This document shows, piece by piece, positions 24,817-34,808 of a DNA stretch of 64,000 nucleotides. Each line of letters opens with the position of its first letter. Position 1 is the stretch's first letter. The stretch is from Planctomycetota bacterium (GTDB lineage Bacteria; Planctomycetota; UBA8742; UBA2392): positions 1-64,000 of the forward strand of contig JACKIE010000005.1 in NCBI GenBank assembly GCA_020638635.1, read 5' to 3'. The notes beneath the pieces were generated by a model. That model was not told the origin of the DNA, searched no databases, and saw nothing but the letters and a program-made list of their open reading frames with translations. The translations under genes were made by a program, and so were the position numbers.

Positions 24817-25377
24817 ATGCCTATGGACGCCGAACTGATCCAGCAGCTCAGGCAGGCCGCTGACGGCGACGTCCAGGCATTCAGCTACGTGGCCACGGCT
24901 TTTCGCGACAAGGCGCTTGCCTGGGCCCGCGAAGTAACGGGCAGCAGCCACGCGGCCGAGGACGCGGCACAGGAGGCGCTGATGGTCGCCTTTACGCAGC
25001 TTCACACCCTGCGCGAACCCGGGGCCTTCCCTGGCTGGCTGCGCACCCTGGCACGCACCGCGGCGATGCGGCAGGCGCGGCGCCGGCGGCCGGACACTGT
25101 GGAAGCGCCCGAGCGCGAGGATGCGGCGGCAGATCCGGTGGTCGCCGCGGAAGTAAGGCAGGCCGTGCGCGGCGCGGTGCTTGAGTTGAGCGCGGCCCAG
25201 CAGCAGGTGATCGAGCGGTTTTACCTGCAAGGCCAGAAGATCGAGCAGATCGCGATCGCCCTGGGATTGCCGGCCGGCACGGTGAAGCGCCGGCTGCACG
25301 ACGCCCGCGAGAAACTGCGCGTCAGGCTGGCCGGCTTCGGCCCCGCGCGCGACGAAGGAACGTTCTGGAAAGGATGA
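24817..25377 (+). CDS. ECF-like RNA polymerase sigma factor
   Basis: 186 residues from MPMDAELIQQLRQAADGD. Region 2 (about 15-80) contains AFRDKALAWAREVTGSSHAAEDAAQEALMVAF read in parts, and region 4 (about 120-180) contains LSAAQQQVIERFYLQGQ, KIEQIAIALGLPAGTVKRRLHDAREKL. The short linker and lack of regions 1 and 3 fit the ECF/sigma-70 group 4 type. It stands directly upstream (TGA to ATG, 3 bases apart) of a PilT-like ATPase, so the two are translationally linked; no anti-sigma gene is adjacent. The exact start could be two codons later. Confidence 0.85.
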   Translation: MPMDAELIQQLRQAADGDVQAFSYVATAFRDKALAWAREVTGSSHAAEDAAQEALMVAFTQLHTLREPGAFPGWLRTLARTAAMRQARRRRPDTVEAPEREDAAADPVVAAEVRQAVRGAVLELSAAQQQVIERFYLQGQKIEQIAIALGLPAGTVKRRLHDAREKLRVRLAGFGPARDEGTFWKG

Positions 25378-25380
25378 ACC

Positions 25381-26403
25381 ATGACCGACCACACCACCGC
25401 CTGGGAGCGCTTTGAAGGCTGGATCAAGAAGGTAATCGAGCTGCGGGGCACGGACCTGCACCTGGTGCCGGGCTACAAGCCCATGGCGCGGGTCGAGGGC
25501 AAGCTGCAGCCGGTTGACGACCTGCTGCTCACGCGCGAGCAGACCCACTGGGTCGGCGTCAGCCTGTTCGGCAACTCGGTACTCTATGACATGGGCCACC
25601 TGGCTTGCATGAACCAGTCGCGCACCTACGGCGACACCATTGCCGACATCGCGCTGGCAACCGCGGGCGGCGCCAAGACCGTGGCCGTGCGTCTGCACGG
25701 GGGCAAAATCCCGTCGCTGGAAGAGGTCAACCTGCCCGAGCGCGTAACCGAGCTGCTGAAGGCGCCCAATGGCGTGATCCTGGTCTCCGGCCCGCACGGC
25801 TCGGGCAAGACCACCACCCTGTACGCGCTGGTGGACTGGATCAACCGCAATCGGCCGGTGCACGTCTGCACGGTCGAGAAGCCTCGCCACTACCTGTTCA
25901 AGCCGCTGCAGGCGGTGGTCAGCCAGCGCGAAGTCGGCCTGGACGGCCCCTCGCCCGCGGCGCTGCTGCACGCCTGCATGCAGCAGGACCCGGACGTGCT
26001 GATGATCGGCGACATCGAGGACTTCGACACCCTGGCCGGCGTGCTGCACGCCGCGGAAACCGGCCACCTGGTGATCGTGCAGGTGCACGCCCGCGACGCG
26101 CGCGACGCCGTGGAACGCATCATCAGCGCCGCCCCCGAAGGCATGCAGCGCCAGGTGAAGCGCCAGCTTTCGGAGACCTTGCGCGGCGTCACCGTGCAGC
26201 GCCTGGCAAAGCACACCGACGGCAAGCGCCGCACGGCGATTTACGACATCATTGGCGAAGGCGCCCGCAAGTTCGTCGAGGGCGGCACGCCCGACGCGGG
26301 CTTCTACCTGGCCCGCCAGCAGGACGGCATCCACGGCCTCGAACAGGCCGGCAGCATCAGCAAGGAAGAGGCGGAACGCCTGCGCCGCGAAGTGGGGGCC
26401 TGA
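25381..26403 (+). CDS. PilT-like ATPase with altered catalytic motifs
   Basis: 340 residues with the layout of the PilT/PilU retraction ATPases of type IV pili: N-terminal GTDLHLVPGYKPMARVEG, Walker A GPHGSGKTTT (about 138-147), and C-terminal helices. The diagnostic boxes are changed: the Asp box, normally like VEDPIE, reads VEKPRHY; Walker B, normally GEMRD, reads GDIED, replacing the catalytic Glu with Asp; and the His box keeps TGH but reads VQVHARDARD. Such changes suggest reduced or altered ATP hydrolysis and a regulatory or accessory role. It is coupled to the sigma factor upstream and precedes a canonical PilB-like ATPase by 100 bases. Confidence 0.85.
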   Translation: MTDHTTAWERFEGWIKKVIELRGTDLHLVPGYKPMARVEGKLQPVDDLLLTREQTHWVGVSLFGNSVLYDMGHLACMNQSRTYGDTIADIALATAGGAKTVAVRLHGGKIPSLEEVNLPERVTELLKAPNGVILVSGPHGSGKTTTLYALVDWINRNRPVHVCTVEKPRHYLFKPLQAVVSQREVGLDGPSPAALLHACMQQDPDVLMIGDIEDFDTLAGVLHAAETGHLVIVQVHARDARDAVERIISAAPEGMQRQVKRQLSETLRGVTVQRLAKHTDGKRRTAIYDIIGEGARKFVEGGTPDAGFYLARQQDGIHGLEQAGSISKEEAERLRREVGA

Positions 26404-26503
26404 TCGCCGGACCGGCGCGGTTCCGGCGGCGTGCCGGCGTACACGGTCTGTTTCCACTATCGGCTTCCAAAGGCTACACTGTGCCGGGCCGACAGAGGGC
26501 GAC

Positions 26504-28393
26504 ATGACCGACGTTTCAACGACACAGCATCCGCGTTACTCGGAGCGCAAGGAAACCCATCGCAAGATCGGCGAGTTGCTGGTCGAAGGCGGCAAGCTGC
26601 GCCGCGACCAGCTGGAACACGCGCTGCGCATGCAGCAGACCATGGGCGGGCTGATCGGCAGCGTGCTGGTGGAACTGGGACTGATATCCGACGCCGACCT
26701 GACGGAGACGCTGGCGAAGTCACTGGGTCTCGAGATGATCGACCTCAACCGCATCGGGGCCGTGGACCCGGATGCCGCCCACTTCATCCCCGAAAGCATT
26801 GCGCGCCGCCACAAGCTGATCGGTATCCGCTTTGAAAAGAGCAAGCCGGAACGCCACTCGCCGGATCGCGTGGTGGTTGCCATGTCCGATCCCAGCGACT
26901 TCATGGCGCTGGACAGCATCCGGGCATCCACCAACATGGAGCCCATAGCGGCCGTCGCCACCCGCGCGCAGATAGGCGATGCGTTGCAGACCGCCTACCT
27001 GGAGAGTCCGCTCAGCCTCGAGGAAGCAGTCGGTGAGTTGAAAGACTTCAAGGTCGAGACCACGTCCGAGCTGGGGGAAGCCGACGACTTCCAACGCCTG
27101 AAATCCGAGGCGGGGCTGGCACCCGTGGTGCGCTTCGTCAACAGCATGCTGTTCGAGGCCGCGCGCATGAAGGCCAGCGACATCCACATCGAGCCGCAGG
27201 AACATCACCTGCGCTGCCGTTTCCGCATCGACGGCGAGCTGCGCGTGGTCGCGCCGCCGCCCAAGGAGCTGCAGAACGCCATCATCAGCCGCATCAAGAT
27301 CATCAGCGCGCTCGACATTGCCGAACGCCGCCTGCCCCAGGACGGCCGTCTGATGATCCGCTTTTTAGGCCGCAACATCGACGTGCGCGTTTCCACCATG
27401 CCCACCGTGCACGGCGAAAAGGTCGTGCTTCGCCTGCTGGACCAGAGCGGCGCCGCGCTGCACCTGGATGACCTGGGCTTTGAGGATGATGTGGTCGCCG
27501 CGATGCGGCGAATCATTACCGCGCCGCACGGGATCGTGCTGCTCTGCGGTCCCACGGGCTGCGGCAAGAGCACCACCCTGTACAGCTTCCTGCGCGAGTT
27601 GAACACTACCGGCGTCAACATCGTGACGGTCGAGGATCCCGTTGAGTATCGCGTGGAGGGCATCAATCAGACGCACGTGAAGGCCAAGATCGGCCTGACC
27701 TTCGCCAATTGCCTGCGCACCATATTGCGCCAGGACCCGGACATCGTGATGGTCGGCGAAATCCGCGACCTGGAGACGCTCGAGGTCGCCGTGCGCGCCA
27801 GTCTGACCGGCCACCTGGTGTTCAGCACACTGCACACCAACACCGCGATCAGCAGCGTGACGCGCATGGTGAACATGGGGCTCGCGCCGTATCTGATTTC
27901 CGCCACGCTCAACGCGGCGCTCAGCCAGCGCCTGGTGCGCAAGGTCTGCAAGGCTTGCGGCAAGCGCGAGGCGCTGAAGCCGATGGCGCGCGAGGCCCTG
28001 GAGCGCGTGCTGGGCCAGACCATAGAGTTTGAGGTAATGCAGCGCGTGGGGTGCCCCGAGTGCGGTTACAGCGGCTACAAGGGCCGCCTTGCGGTCAACG
28101 AACTGTTTGAGCCCACCGACGAAATCCGCGACTTGATCAGCCACGCTGCCGACGAGCTGAAGTTGATCGAATCCGCCAAGGCTGCCGGCATGCAGTTCCT
28201 GATCGACAACGCATGGCGCAAGCTCAAGACCGGCGTCACGACGGTTGAGGAAGTTCTCAGCCTCGGCTTCCAGAAGGCCGAGGACGCAGCCTCTCTTACC
28301 CGCGACAAGAACCGCGGCGACAGCGAGGAGCTGGTGTTCGAGGAAGACAAGCCGGCCGCGACGGTGATCGATTTCGACCAGCCGCCGGCATAG
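26504..28393 (+). CDS. PilB/GspE-type secretion or pilus-extension ATPase
   Basis: 629 residues. The N-terminal MshEN-like domain (about 25-190, KIGELLVEGGKLRRDQLEHAL) is followed by the ATPase core with an intact Walker A GPTGCGKSTT, Asp box VEDPVEY, Walker B DPDIVMVGEIRD and His box TGHLVFSTLHTN. A C-terminal zinc-binding tetracysteine (CKACG and CPECG) is typical of GspE/PilB. A C-terminal acidic tail (about 590-629) is extra. MshEN domains of some members bind c-di-GMP; the diguanylate cyclase at 11923 makes such control possible. No pilin or pilQ genes lie in the window. Whether it drives type IV pili or type II secretion is undecided. Confidence 0.9.
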   Translation: MTDVSTTQHPRYSERKETHRKIGELLVEGGKLRRDQLEHALRMQQTMGGLIGSVLVELGLISDADLTETLAKSLGLEMIDLNRIGAVDPDAAHFIPESIARRHKLIGIRFEKSKPERHSPDRVVVAMSDPSDFMALDSIRASTNMEPIAAVATRAQIGDALQTAYLESPLSLEEAVGELKDFKVETTSELGEADDFQRLKSEAGLAPVVRFVNSMLFEAARMKASDIHIEPQEHHLRCRFRIDGELRVVAPPPKELQNAIISRIKIISALDIAERRLPQDGRLMIRFLGRNIDVRVSTMPTVHGEKVVLRLLDQSGAALHLDDLGFEDDVVAAMRRIITAPHGIVLLCGPTGCGKSTTLYSFLRELNTTGVNIVTVEDPVEYRVEGINQTHVKAKIGLTFANCLRTILRQDPDIVMVGEIRDLETLEVAVRASLTGHLVFSTLHTNTAISSVTRMVNMGLAPYLISATLNAALSQRLVRKVCKACGKREALKPMAREALERVLGQTIEFEVMQRVGCPECGYSGYKGRLAVNELFEPTDEIRDLISHAADELKLIESAKAAGMQFLIDNAWRKLKTGVTTVEEVLSLGFQKAEDAASLTRDKNRGDSEELVFEEDKPAATVIDFDQPPA

Positions 28394-28422
28394 GTGGCGC
28401 GGGCAGCCTGCCGGCGCCGGGG

Positions 28423-30312
28423 TCAGTTCGCCAGCTTGTCCACCAGCTCGCGGGCGTGGTCGGCCGAGATGGCCTCGCCCAGGGTGCCCTCGAAGCGGCG
28501 GGTGATCACGCCCACCACCTTGCCGCTGGTGTTGATCAGCGGGCCGCCGGAGTTGCCGGGGATGATCGGCGCCGAGGTGCCGATCACGCCCACTTCCAGT
28601 TGCAGGCTGCGTATGTCGCCGGTGGCGGGGCTGGTCGTCACCGTGGTGCCCTTGATGACGCTGAGGCCCAGCGGGTAACCCAGCGACATCACCTTGTCCG
28701 TGACGTGCAGCGCCTTCAGCTCGTCGTCGCTGGCGATCGGCAGCGGCGTCGTCAGTTCCTTGGCGCTGCGCCGCTCGAACTCCAGCACCGCCAGGTCATT
28801 GAAGGTGTCCATGTTGTGCACGCCGGCCGCCTTCACGCGCGCGATGATGTCCTCGGGCAGGTCGGTGCGGAAACCGGCGCTTGTCAGCCAGTCAGCGTAG
28901 TTGTCGCCGAAGGTGGTCCAGTCGTCCGGCGCGAAGCCTTTTACCTTCAGGCTGCCGTTGCCGCCGCGCCCGCCGGGCAGGGTGGCCCAGGCCTCGGAGA
29001 CGCTCAGGTTGGTGTCGCCCACTTTCTCGCGCAACTTGGCGCCCGGGTGCCAGGCGGCGATCACCCAGTCCTTCAGGGGCGCCGGGTGCACGTTGCGGAT
29101 GGCGTGGCTGATCGAGAGCTCGGGCTTGAACAGGTAGGGCTTGATCACGTGCTTGTTGGTGACGATCCAGGACTTCTTGTCGCTGGTCTTTGCCAGCCAG
29201 CCGGTGCCGGTGCCGCTCTCGATGCCGACCGCCTTGCCGTCCGCGTCCAGCAGCGGGTACTGCACGAAGATCAGGAACACCGAGTTGTTGTAGGTGTCCA
29301 TGATCTCGCGGAACGCGTTGTCCGAGGGCGCCTTCGACAGCTCTTCCAGGCGCTTGAGCTGGTCCGCCGTGGCGTCCTTCAGCTCCTTGAGCTGCGCCTC
29401 GCTGATCTCGCGCACGCGGGCGGCCGTCTGCTCGTCTACGTCTTTCTTGAGTTCTTCAAAGCGCTTGTCCTGCTCGGCCTTCAGAGTCGCCACCTGCTCG
29501 GCCAGGGTTGATTCCAGCGCCGTCATCTTGGCGCGCAGGTCATCGAGTTCTTTCTGGCGTTCCTTGTCGGCGTCCTGGCGCTGCTTCTCTGCTTCCTGAC
29601 GCTTGCGCTCAGCCTCGTCCAGCGCCGCCGTGGAATCGGCCTTCTCTTTCTCGTGTATCGATTCGTTGTGCAGGTAATACCAAACACCGACGGCCGCGGC
29701 GGCCACGATCAGCATGAACAGCGCGCCCACCAGGGTTGTCAGCCCGGCGCGGCGGCGCGCGGCCCGGGCCTCGAGCTTTTCCGCCACGGCCTTGATCATG
29801 TGGCGGGTCTTGTCGCCGGCGCCGACCTGCGCGCCGACTTCGTTCACCATGATGGTCAGGCTTTCCGGGTCGCCCTCGTCGGCGGGCTGGGCCTGGGGCA
29901 CGGTCTGGGCGGCCAGCGTCGGCGGCGCCGCGGGGCGTGCGGCCTCGCCGGGGATCACGATGCGCATCGTCGCGCCCTCCAGCCCCAGCGAGATTTCGTC
30001 GCCGTCGTAAAGGCGCGTGCCCTCGACCGTGGCGCGCATGCGGTTGACGTACAGGCCGTTGCTGCTGCCCTGGTCGCGCAGGAACAGGCCGTCGTTGCGT
30101 TCTTCCAGCAGGGCGTGGTGGCCGGAAACCTTGAGGTCTCGGGCGCCGTCGAAGCGCAGTGTGCAGTCAGGCGCGCGCCCGACCATCACGCCGGCGCGGA
30201 GTTCCTTGCTGGTGTAGCCGAAGCGCCGCCCCGCCAGCGAGCTGGTGAGGACTTCAATGATCGCGCGAGGCGCGGCCGGCTCGTGCCGGGTGGGCTGAAC
30301 GTCTGCCGTCAT
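28423..30312 (-). CDS. FHA-domain membrane protein with trypsin-like serine protease domain
   Basis: 629 residues. A cytoplasmic FHA domain (about 20-100: GRAPDCTLRF, VSGHHALLEE, SSNGLYVN) binds phosphothreonine. One membrane helix (about 190-212) is followed by a long coiled coil (about 215-325, EEKQRQDADKERQ pattern), then a periplasmic trypsin/DegP-like domain with His in TNKHV (about 387), Asp in NDLAVLEF (about 502) and Ser in PGNSGGPL (about 585), a complete triad. The protein likely couples cytoplasmic Ser/Thr phosphorylation to envelope proteolysis. No PDZ domain. The start MTADVQPTRHEP was chosen because the FHA domain follows. It lies just downstream of lon, 120 bases away. Confidence 0.88.
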   Translation of the reverse strand: MTADVQPTRHEPAAPRAIIEVLTSSLAGRRFGYTSKELRAGVMVGRAPDCTLRFDGARDLKVSGHHALLEERNDGLFLRDQGSSNGLYVNRMRATVEGTRLYDGDEISLGLEGATMRIVIPGEAARPAAPPTLAAQTVPQAQPADEGDPESLTIMVNEVGAQVGAGDKTRHMIKAVAEKLEARAARRRAGLTTLVGALFMLIVAAAAVGVWYYLHNESIHEKEKADSTAALDEAERKRQEAEKQRQDADKERQKELDDLRAKMTALESTLAEQVATLKAEQDKRFEELKKDVDEQTAARVREISEAQLKELKDATADQLKRLEELSKAPSDNAFREIMDTYNNSVFLIFVQYPLLDADGKAVGIESGTGTGWLAKTSDKKSWIVTNKHVIKPYLFKPELSISHAIRNVHPAPLKDWVIAAWHPGAKLREKVGDTNLSVSEAWATLPGGRGGNGSLKVKGFAPDDWTTFGDNYADWLTSAGFRTDLPEDIIARVKAAGVHNMDTFNDLAVLEFERRSAKELTTPLPIASDDELKALHVTDKVMSLGYPLGLSVIKGTTVTTSPATGDIRSLQLEVGVIGTSAPIIPGNSGGPLINTSGKVVGVITRRFEGTLGEAISADHARELVDKLAN

Positions 30313-30410
30313 GATGGGGAAAGCATATAGCATCCCCACCAACGGGCAAGCCGTGCCTGAGGCGGGCATCTGTGGGTGGCCGATTCGTCGAGCGGGACGC
30401 CCGGCGGACG

Positions 30411-30429
30411 CATCGACGGGACGTCGATG
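30411..30429 (-). terminator. Small hairpin after lon
   Basis: CATCGACG-GGA-CGTCGATG lies four bases beyond the lon stop, before the start of the FHA-protease gene on the same strand. It has no T run, so its role as terminator is uncertain. Confidence 0.4.
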
Positions 30430-30432
30430 TCA

Positions 30433-32886
30433 CTACTCTTCCGTGTCGCGGCCTGACTTGCGGGCCTTTTTCTTGGTGCGGGTCTTCTTGGCGGGGGTCG
30501 GGATTTGCAGGTCCAGGCCTATGATGGCCTTGCTGAGGTTTTCCCTTACGTCTTCCGTCAGCGTGATCGTGAGCGCCTTCTTGGCCTCTTCCGGCACGTC
30601 TTTCAGGTCCTTGTCGTTCAGCTTGGGCAGCAGCACTTCTTTCAGGCCGCTGCGGTAGGCCGCCAGCACCTTTTCCTTGATGCCGCCCACCGCCAGCACC
30701 TTGCCGCGCAGGGTCACTTCTCCGGTCATGGCGATGTCGCCGCGCACCTTCTTGCCGGTGTACAGGCTGGTGAGCGCGGTGGTGATGCTGACGCCCGCCG
30801 ACGGCCCGTCCTTGGGCACCGCACCTTCCGGGAAGTGCACGTGCACGTCGTACTTCTCGAAGTCCTCAACCGGGATGCCCAGCGCCGCCGCGTTGCTGCG
30901 CACGAAGCTGAGCGCCGTGCTGACGCTTTCCTTCATCACATCGCCCAGGCTGCCGGTCACCTTCACGTTGCCCTTGCCCGGGTAGCGCGTGCTTTCGATC
31001 AGCAGTGTGTCGCCGCCCATGCTGGTCCAGGCCAGGCCGCTGACGACGCCGATCTCCGGCTTGCGCGCGCCGGCCTCAGGCAGCCACAGCCGCGGCCCCA
31101 GGTACTCGAGCAGGTCGTCGGGCTTGATGATCACCTCGGCATCAAGGTTGATTTCCTCGGCCGCCACGCGCGTCGCCAGCTTGCGGCAGATGCCGGCGAT
31201 GCGGCGCTCGAAGTTGCGCAGGCCGGCCTCACGCGTGTAGCCGCGCACGATTTCGCGGATGGTCGCCTTGGGGAACTTGACGTTGCCGGGCTTCAGCCCC
31301 GCGTTCTCAATCTGGCGCGGAATGATGTAGCGCTTGGCGATGGCTTCTTTCTCTTCCAGCGTGTAGCCGGCCAGGCGGATCACCTCCATGCGGTCGCGCA
31401 GGGGCCCGGGGATGGTGTCCAGCATGTTGGCCGTGCAGATGAACAGCACGCGGCTCAGGTCGTAGGGCACATCCAGGTAGCGGTCCACGAACTGGTGGTT
31501 CTGCTCCGGGTCCAGCACTTCCAGCAGCGCCGCGGCCGGGTCGCCGCGCAGGCTCTGGCTGAGTTTGTCCACTTCGTCGAGCATCAGGATCGGGTTGGCT
31601 TTGCCCGACTTCTTCATGGCCTGCAGAATGCGGCCGGGCATGGCGCCCACATAGGTGCGGCGGTGTCCCATGATCTCGGCGTCGTCTGACAGGCCGCCCA
31701 GGCTGATGCGCTGGAACTCGCGGCCCATGGCGTGCGCGACACTGCGCCCGAGGCTGGTCTTGCCCACGCCGGGCGGGCCGACCAGGCACAGGATGGGGCC
31801 CTTGAGTTCCTTCTTGAGCTTGAGCACGGCCAGGAACTCGATGATGCGGTCCTTCACTTCCTCAAGGCCGAAGTGGTCCTTGTCCAGCACCGCGCGCACG
31901 CGCTTGAGGTCGAGGTTGTCGATGCTGGTCTCGTGCCAGGGCACGCTGAGCAGCCAGTCGATGTGGGTGTGGACCACGTTGTACTCGGCGCTGGCTTCGC
32001 TGATCAGGCTGAGGCGGTCGATCTCGGCCTCGCATTCCTTGCGGGCAGGTTCGGGCAGCCTGGCCGCGTCCATGCGCTCTTTCAGCTTCTCGATGGCGGC
32101 CTCGGTGCCTTCGACGTCGCCCAGCTCAGAGCGGATCGCCTTGAGCTGCTGGCGCAGGAAGTACTCGCGCTGGGATTTTTCGATCGCCACCTGGGTGCGC
32201 ATCTGCACTTCGCGGTCCACGGCCAGGCGCGCGATTTCGTCCTCGATCAGCTTGATGACCTGTTTGAGGCGCTTCTTGCAGTCCAGCTCGCATAGGATCT
32301 CGGCTTTCACCTTCACCGGCAGCGACATGTAGGTCGCCAGCAGGTCGGCGAAACGGCCGGGGCCGCGAATGTTCATCTTGAGGACGTTCACCAGTTCGTT
32401 GGAGTAGGCCGGGTCGAGGCTGACCAGGGTTTCGAACTTTTCCAGCGCCTCCTGGATCAGCCGCATCATGGCCGGTGACTCGTCGTCGCCGCCCACGGTG
32501 CGCGCGGGCGTGACCTCGGCCACGGCGAACGGGTCCAGGCTGGTCATCTTCTTGAGCTTGACGCGCGTGAGACCCTGCACCGCGCACTGGATGGTGCCGT
32601 CGGGCAGGTACATCTTGTGGATCAGCCGCCCGCTGACCGCGATCGGGTACAGGTCTTCGAGGCCCTTGATGGTTTCGGCCTGCTGGTCGCGCTGGGTGGC
32701 CAGGCACAGCATGGTGTCGGCCGTGGGCAGTGAATTCAGCAGGTTGATGTTCGGTTTGCGGTGGACGGAGAAGCTGGCAACGTGGTAGGGGAACACCACC
32801 ACGGAGACCAGCGGCAGCAACGGCAGCGTGTTCGGCACAGATTGCGCCAGGATCTTGGTGCTGTTGTTTCCGGAGTAACCGGACAT
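30433..32886 (-). CDS. lon: ATP-dependent protease Lon
   Basis: 817 residues, the usual Lon length. The N-terminal substrate domain begins [16 protein letters not shown]. The AAA+ domain has Walker [10 protein letters not shown] (about 366-374) and Walker [11 protein letters not shown]. The C-terminal Lon protease domain has a catalytic Ser in KDGPSAGVS (about 695) and a Lys in [12 protein letters not shown] (about 738). The Lys-rich tail [11 protein letters not shown] is unusual. It degrades misfolded and regulatory proteins in the cytosol. The start MSGYSGNN was preferred over a longer reading that lacks family support. It is divergent from the AsmA-like gene. Confidence 0.97.
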   Translation of the reverse strand: MSGYSGNNSTKILAQSVPNTLPLLPLVSVVVFPYHVASFSVHRKPNINLLNSLPTADTMLCLATQRDQQAETIKGLEDLYPIAVSGRLIHKMYLPDGTIQCAVQGLTRVKLKKMTSLDPFAVAEVTPARTVGGDDESPAMMRLIQEALEKFETLVSLDPAYSNELVNVLKMNIRGPGRFADLLATYMSLPVKVKAEILCELDCKKRLKQVIKLIEDEIARLAVDREVQMRTQVAIEKSQREYFLRQQLKAIRSELGDVEGTEAAIEKLKERMDAARLPEPARKECEAEIDRLSLISEASAEYNVVHTHIDWLLSVPWHETSIDNLDLKRVRAVLDKDHFGLEEVKDRIIEFLAVLKLKKELKGPILCLVGPPGVGKTSLGRSVAHAMGREFQRISLGGLSDDAEIMGHRRTYVGAMPGRILQAMKKSGKANPILMLDEVDKLSQSLRGDPAAALLEVLDPEQNHQFVDRYLDVPYDLSRVLFICTANMLDTIPGPLRDRMEVIRLAGYTLEEKEAIAKRYIIPRQIENAGLKPGNVKFPKATIREIVRGYTREAGLRNFERRIAGICRKLATRVAAEEINLDAEVIIKPDDLLEYLGPRLWLPEAGARKPEIGVVSGLAWTSMGGDTLLIESTRYPGKGNVKVTGSLGDVMKESVSTALSFVRSNAAALGIPVEDFEKYDVHVHFPEGAVPKDGPSAGVSITTALTSLYTGKKVRGDIAMTGEVTLRGKVLAVGGIKEKVLAAYRSGLKEVLLPKLNDKDLKDVPEEAKKALTITLTEDVRENLSKAIIGLDLQIPTPAKKTRTKKKARKSGRDTEE

Positions 32887-32926
32887 AATCACCCGCCAGT
32901 GCGGCCGTTTGTAGCAGCGAAGGCTG

Positions 32927-34765
32927 ATGGACACAACGCAATCCGGGAAACCCAGGCAGGCGCTGAAGACGCGGCAGATCGCCGCGGGGGTGGTGCTGTC
33001 CCTGGGGGCGTTCCTGTTCGGGGGCTTCATGGCGCTGCCGGCGCTGATCGCAGTGGCGCCGAGGCTGCGACGCTACTGGCCCTTTGCCCTGGCGCTTTTC
33101 GTGGGCGTGCTGGGGGTGCGGGGACTGACGCTGCTGGGTTTGAACCCGGTGCTAGCCTGGGCGCGGGCGCGGGCAATCGAGGAGCTTGGGAACGCCCTGG
33201 GCGGCGAAGTCAGCCTGGAGGGCTTCAGCGGCGACGCAACGTCCGGTTCGCTGCACTTCGAAGGCGTGCGCGTGACCCTGCCGGAGGTCGGCGGCGAGGC
33301 AAGCCTGGAGAGTGTCGATATCGAGACCGGCCTGTTCATGCTGTTCCGTAAGGGCTACGTAGTCACAGGCCGGAACCTGAGCCTGCGCGTGGATGCTTCG
33401 GGCGGCAAGCTGGAGAGTTACCTGAGCCGGATCGAGGCTCCGAACCAGACGGCGGCTTCCCTGCTGATCGAAGGCGGGCGCATCGAGGTGTACGGAAGCC
33501 CCACCAGCGCGGTGCTGACCTTGAAACAGCTGCAGGCCGACAGCGGGCCCGCGGGCTGGGCACTGAGCGCGGGATTCAGCCGCGCGCAGTTGACGCTGAT
33601 CGGTCGCACGCACGACCTCAGTATCGTGGGCGGCATCACGGTGGGGGACGCCGGGCAGGGTCTGGTGGTGCAGGCGGACCTGCGCGCGATCGACGAGGAG
33701 GTCGGCTTCGGCATCCTGCGCGGCGAGCTGCAGCCGGGGGGTGCAAGCTCGATGACCTGCGTGCTGGACCGCGTGGAACTGCACCCGTTGTGGGCGCGCT
33801 ACCGCAAAGTGGACAACTACGAAGGCCTGCTGCGCGGGCAGGTGCGGATCAGCGGCAACCTGAACCGGCTGGCATTCGGCTTCGACTGCGAAGTCCAGGA
33901 GTTCGACTACTACCACTTCACAGCCATGGCGCTGGACCCGGCCCACAGTTTCAAGCTGCCTCAGGCTCGCTTGACCGGAACGCTGGTGCTTCTGGAGGGC
34001 GAAACCTGGGAGTTCCGCCAGGTGGCGGTTGAAGCCGCGGACGCCACCCTGGCAACCGGCGACGCGTTGAGCGCCCGGGGCGGCGGCAAGTTCACCCTGG
34101 AAGGCACGTTCCCCGAATTGAGCGGCACCCTCGACGCCACGGTGGAAAGCGGCCGGCTGAGCGAGCAGATCAGCTGGAGCCCGCTGCATTCCAAGGGTCT
34201 GAACGCCGTGGAGCCCAACATCGTGCTGCTGGCCGAGCAGTTCCCGCAGCTGGAGCTTGACTGGAAAGTCGAAGTCAAGCAACTGGCCGTGGACTGCGAG
34301 CCCCTCACCGGCACCTTGAGCGGCAGCCTGTCCGGCACATTCCATAAACAGAAGGACGTGCGCCTGGGCACCCTGCGCGCGGGCGGCGAGCTTGCCATGA
34401 CCGATGGGCGCGTGCGGTGCCTTGGCATCGACGGGCAACTTTCGGCCCGGCTGGTGTTCAACCCCAACGCGCCCACCAACCACGCCAGCCTGCGCGGCAC
34501 CCTCACGGCCGAGCTGGGCGGTACGCCGATCAACTGCGAGGTGACCGGCGACCTGCAGCGCCCGGGCTTCGTGTTCACGGGCGCGAACCTGGGCCCCGAG
34601 GCGCTGGGCCGCAAGATCTACCGCTACAGCCCGGTCGAACTGACGCCCGCCGAGCTGCTGGCGCGGCGGGAACAGTGCACGCGCATTTTCGGCCCGGACG
34701 CTGCGATGGCGGAGAATCCGTTACTGGCCAAGTCCGGCGGCAAAGTGTTTTTCACCGTGAAGTAG
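32927..34765 (+). CDS. AsmA/TamB-like membrane-anchored beta-rich protein
   Basis: 612 residues. Two N-terminal hydrophobic segments (about 17-38 and 51-72) are followed by a long region rich in beta strands with repeated amphipathic patterns (EGFSGDATSGSLHFEGVRV, LRISGNLNRL-like), as seen in AsmA, YhdP and TamB proteins that bridge the envelope and are proposed to move lipids to the outer membrane. The C-terminus ends FFTVK. The family call rests on architecture rather than on a diagnostic motif, so it is tentative. The gene is divergent from lon with a 40-base gap. Confidence 0.6.
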   Translation: MDTTQSGKPRQALKTRQIAAGVVLSLGAFLFGGFMALPALIAVAPRLRRYWPFALALFVGVLGVRGLTLLGLNPVLAWARARAIEELGNALGGEVSLEGFSGDATSGSLHFEGVRVTLPEVGGEASLESVDIETGLFMLFRKGYVVTGRNLSLRVDASGGKLESYLSRIEAPNQTAASLLIEGGRIEVYGSPTSAVLTLKQLQADSGPAGWALSAGFSRAQLTLIGRTHDLSIVGGITVGDAGQGLVVQADLRAIDEEVGFGILRGELQPGGASSMTCVLDRVELHPLWARYRKVDNYEGLLRGQVRISGNLNRLAFGFDCEVQEFDYYHFTAMALDPAHSFKLPQARLTGTLVLLEGETWEFRQVAVEAADATLATGDALSARGGGKFTLEGTFPELSGTLDATVESGRLSEQISWSPLHSKGLNAVEPNIVLLAEQFPQLELDWKVEVKQLAVDCEPLTGTLSGSLSGTFHKQKDVRLGTLRAGGELAMTDGRVRCLGIDGQLSARLVFNPNAPTNHASLRGTLTAELGGTPINCEVTGDLQRPGFVFTGANLGPEALGRKIYRYSPVELTPAELLARREQCTRIFGPDAAMAENPLLAKSGGKVFFTVK

Positions 34766-34808
34766 CGGCACGCGGCGGCGTGATTCAATGATACGCACCC
34801 GCGTGTCC

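Noticed and set aside
24724..26505. 593-codon minus-strand frame opposite the sigma factor and PilT-like genes
   Set aside because: Antisense to two well-supported genes; the translation is a low-complexity artefact of GC-rich codon use.
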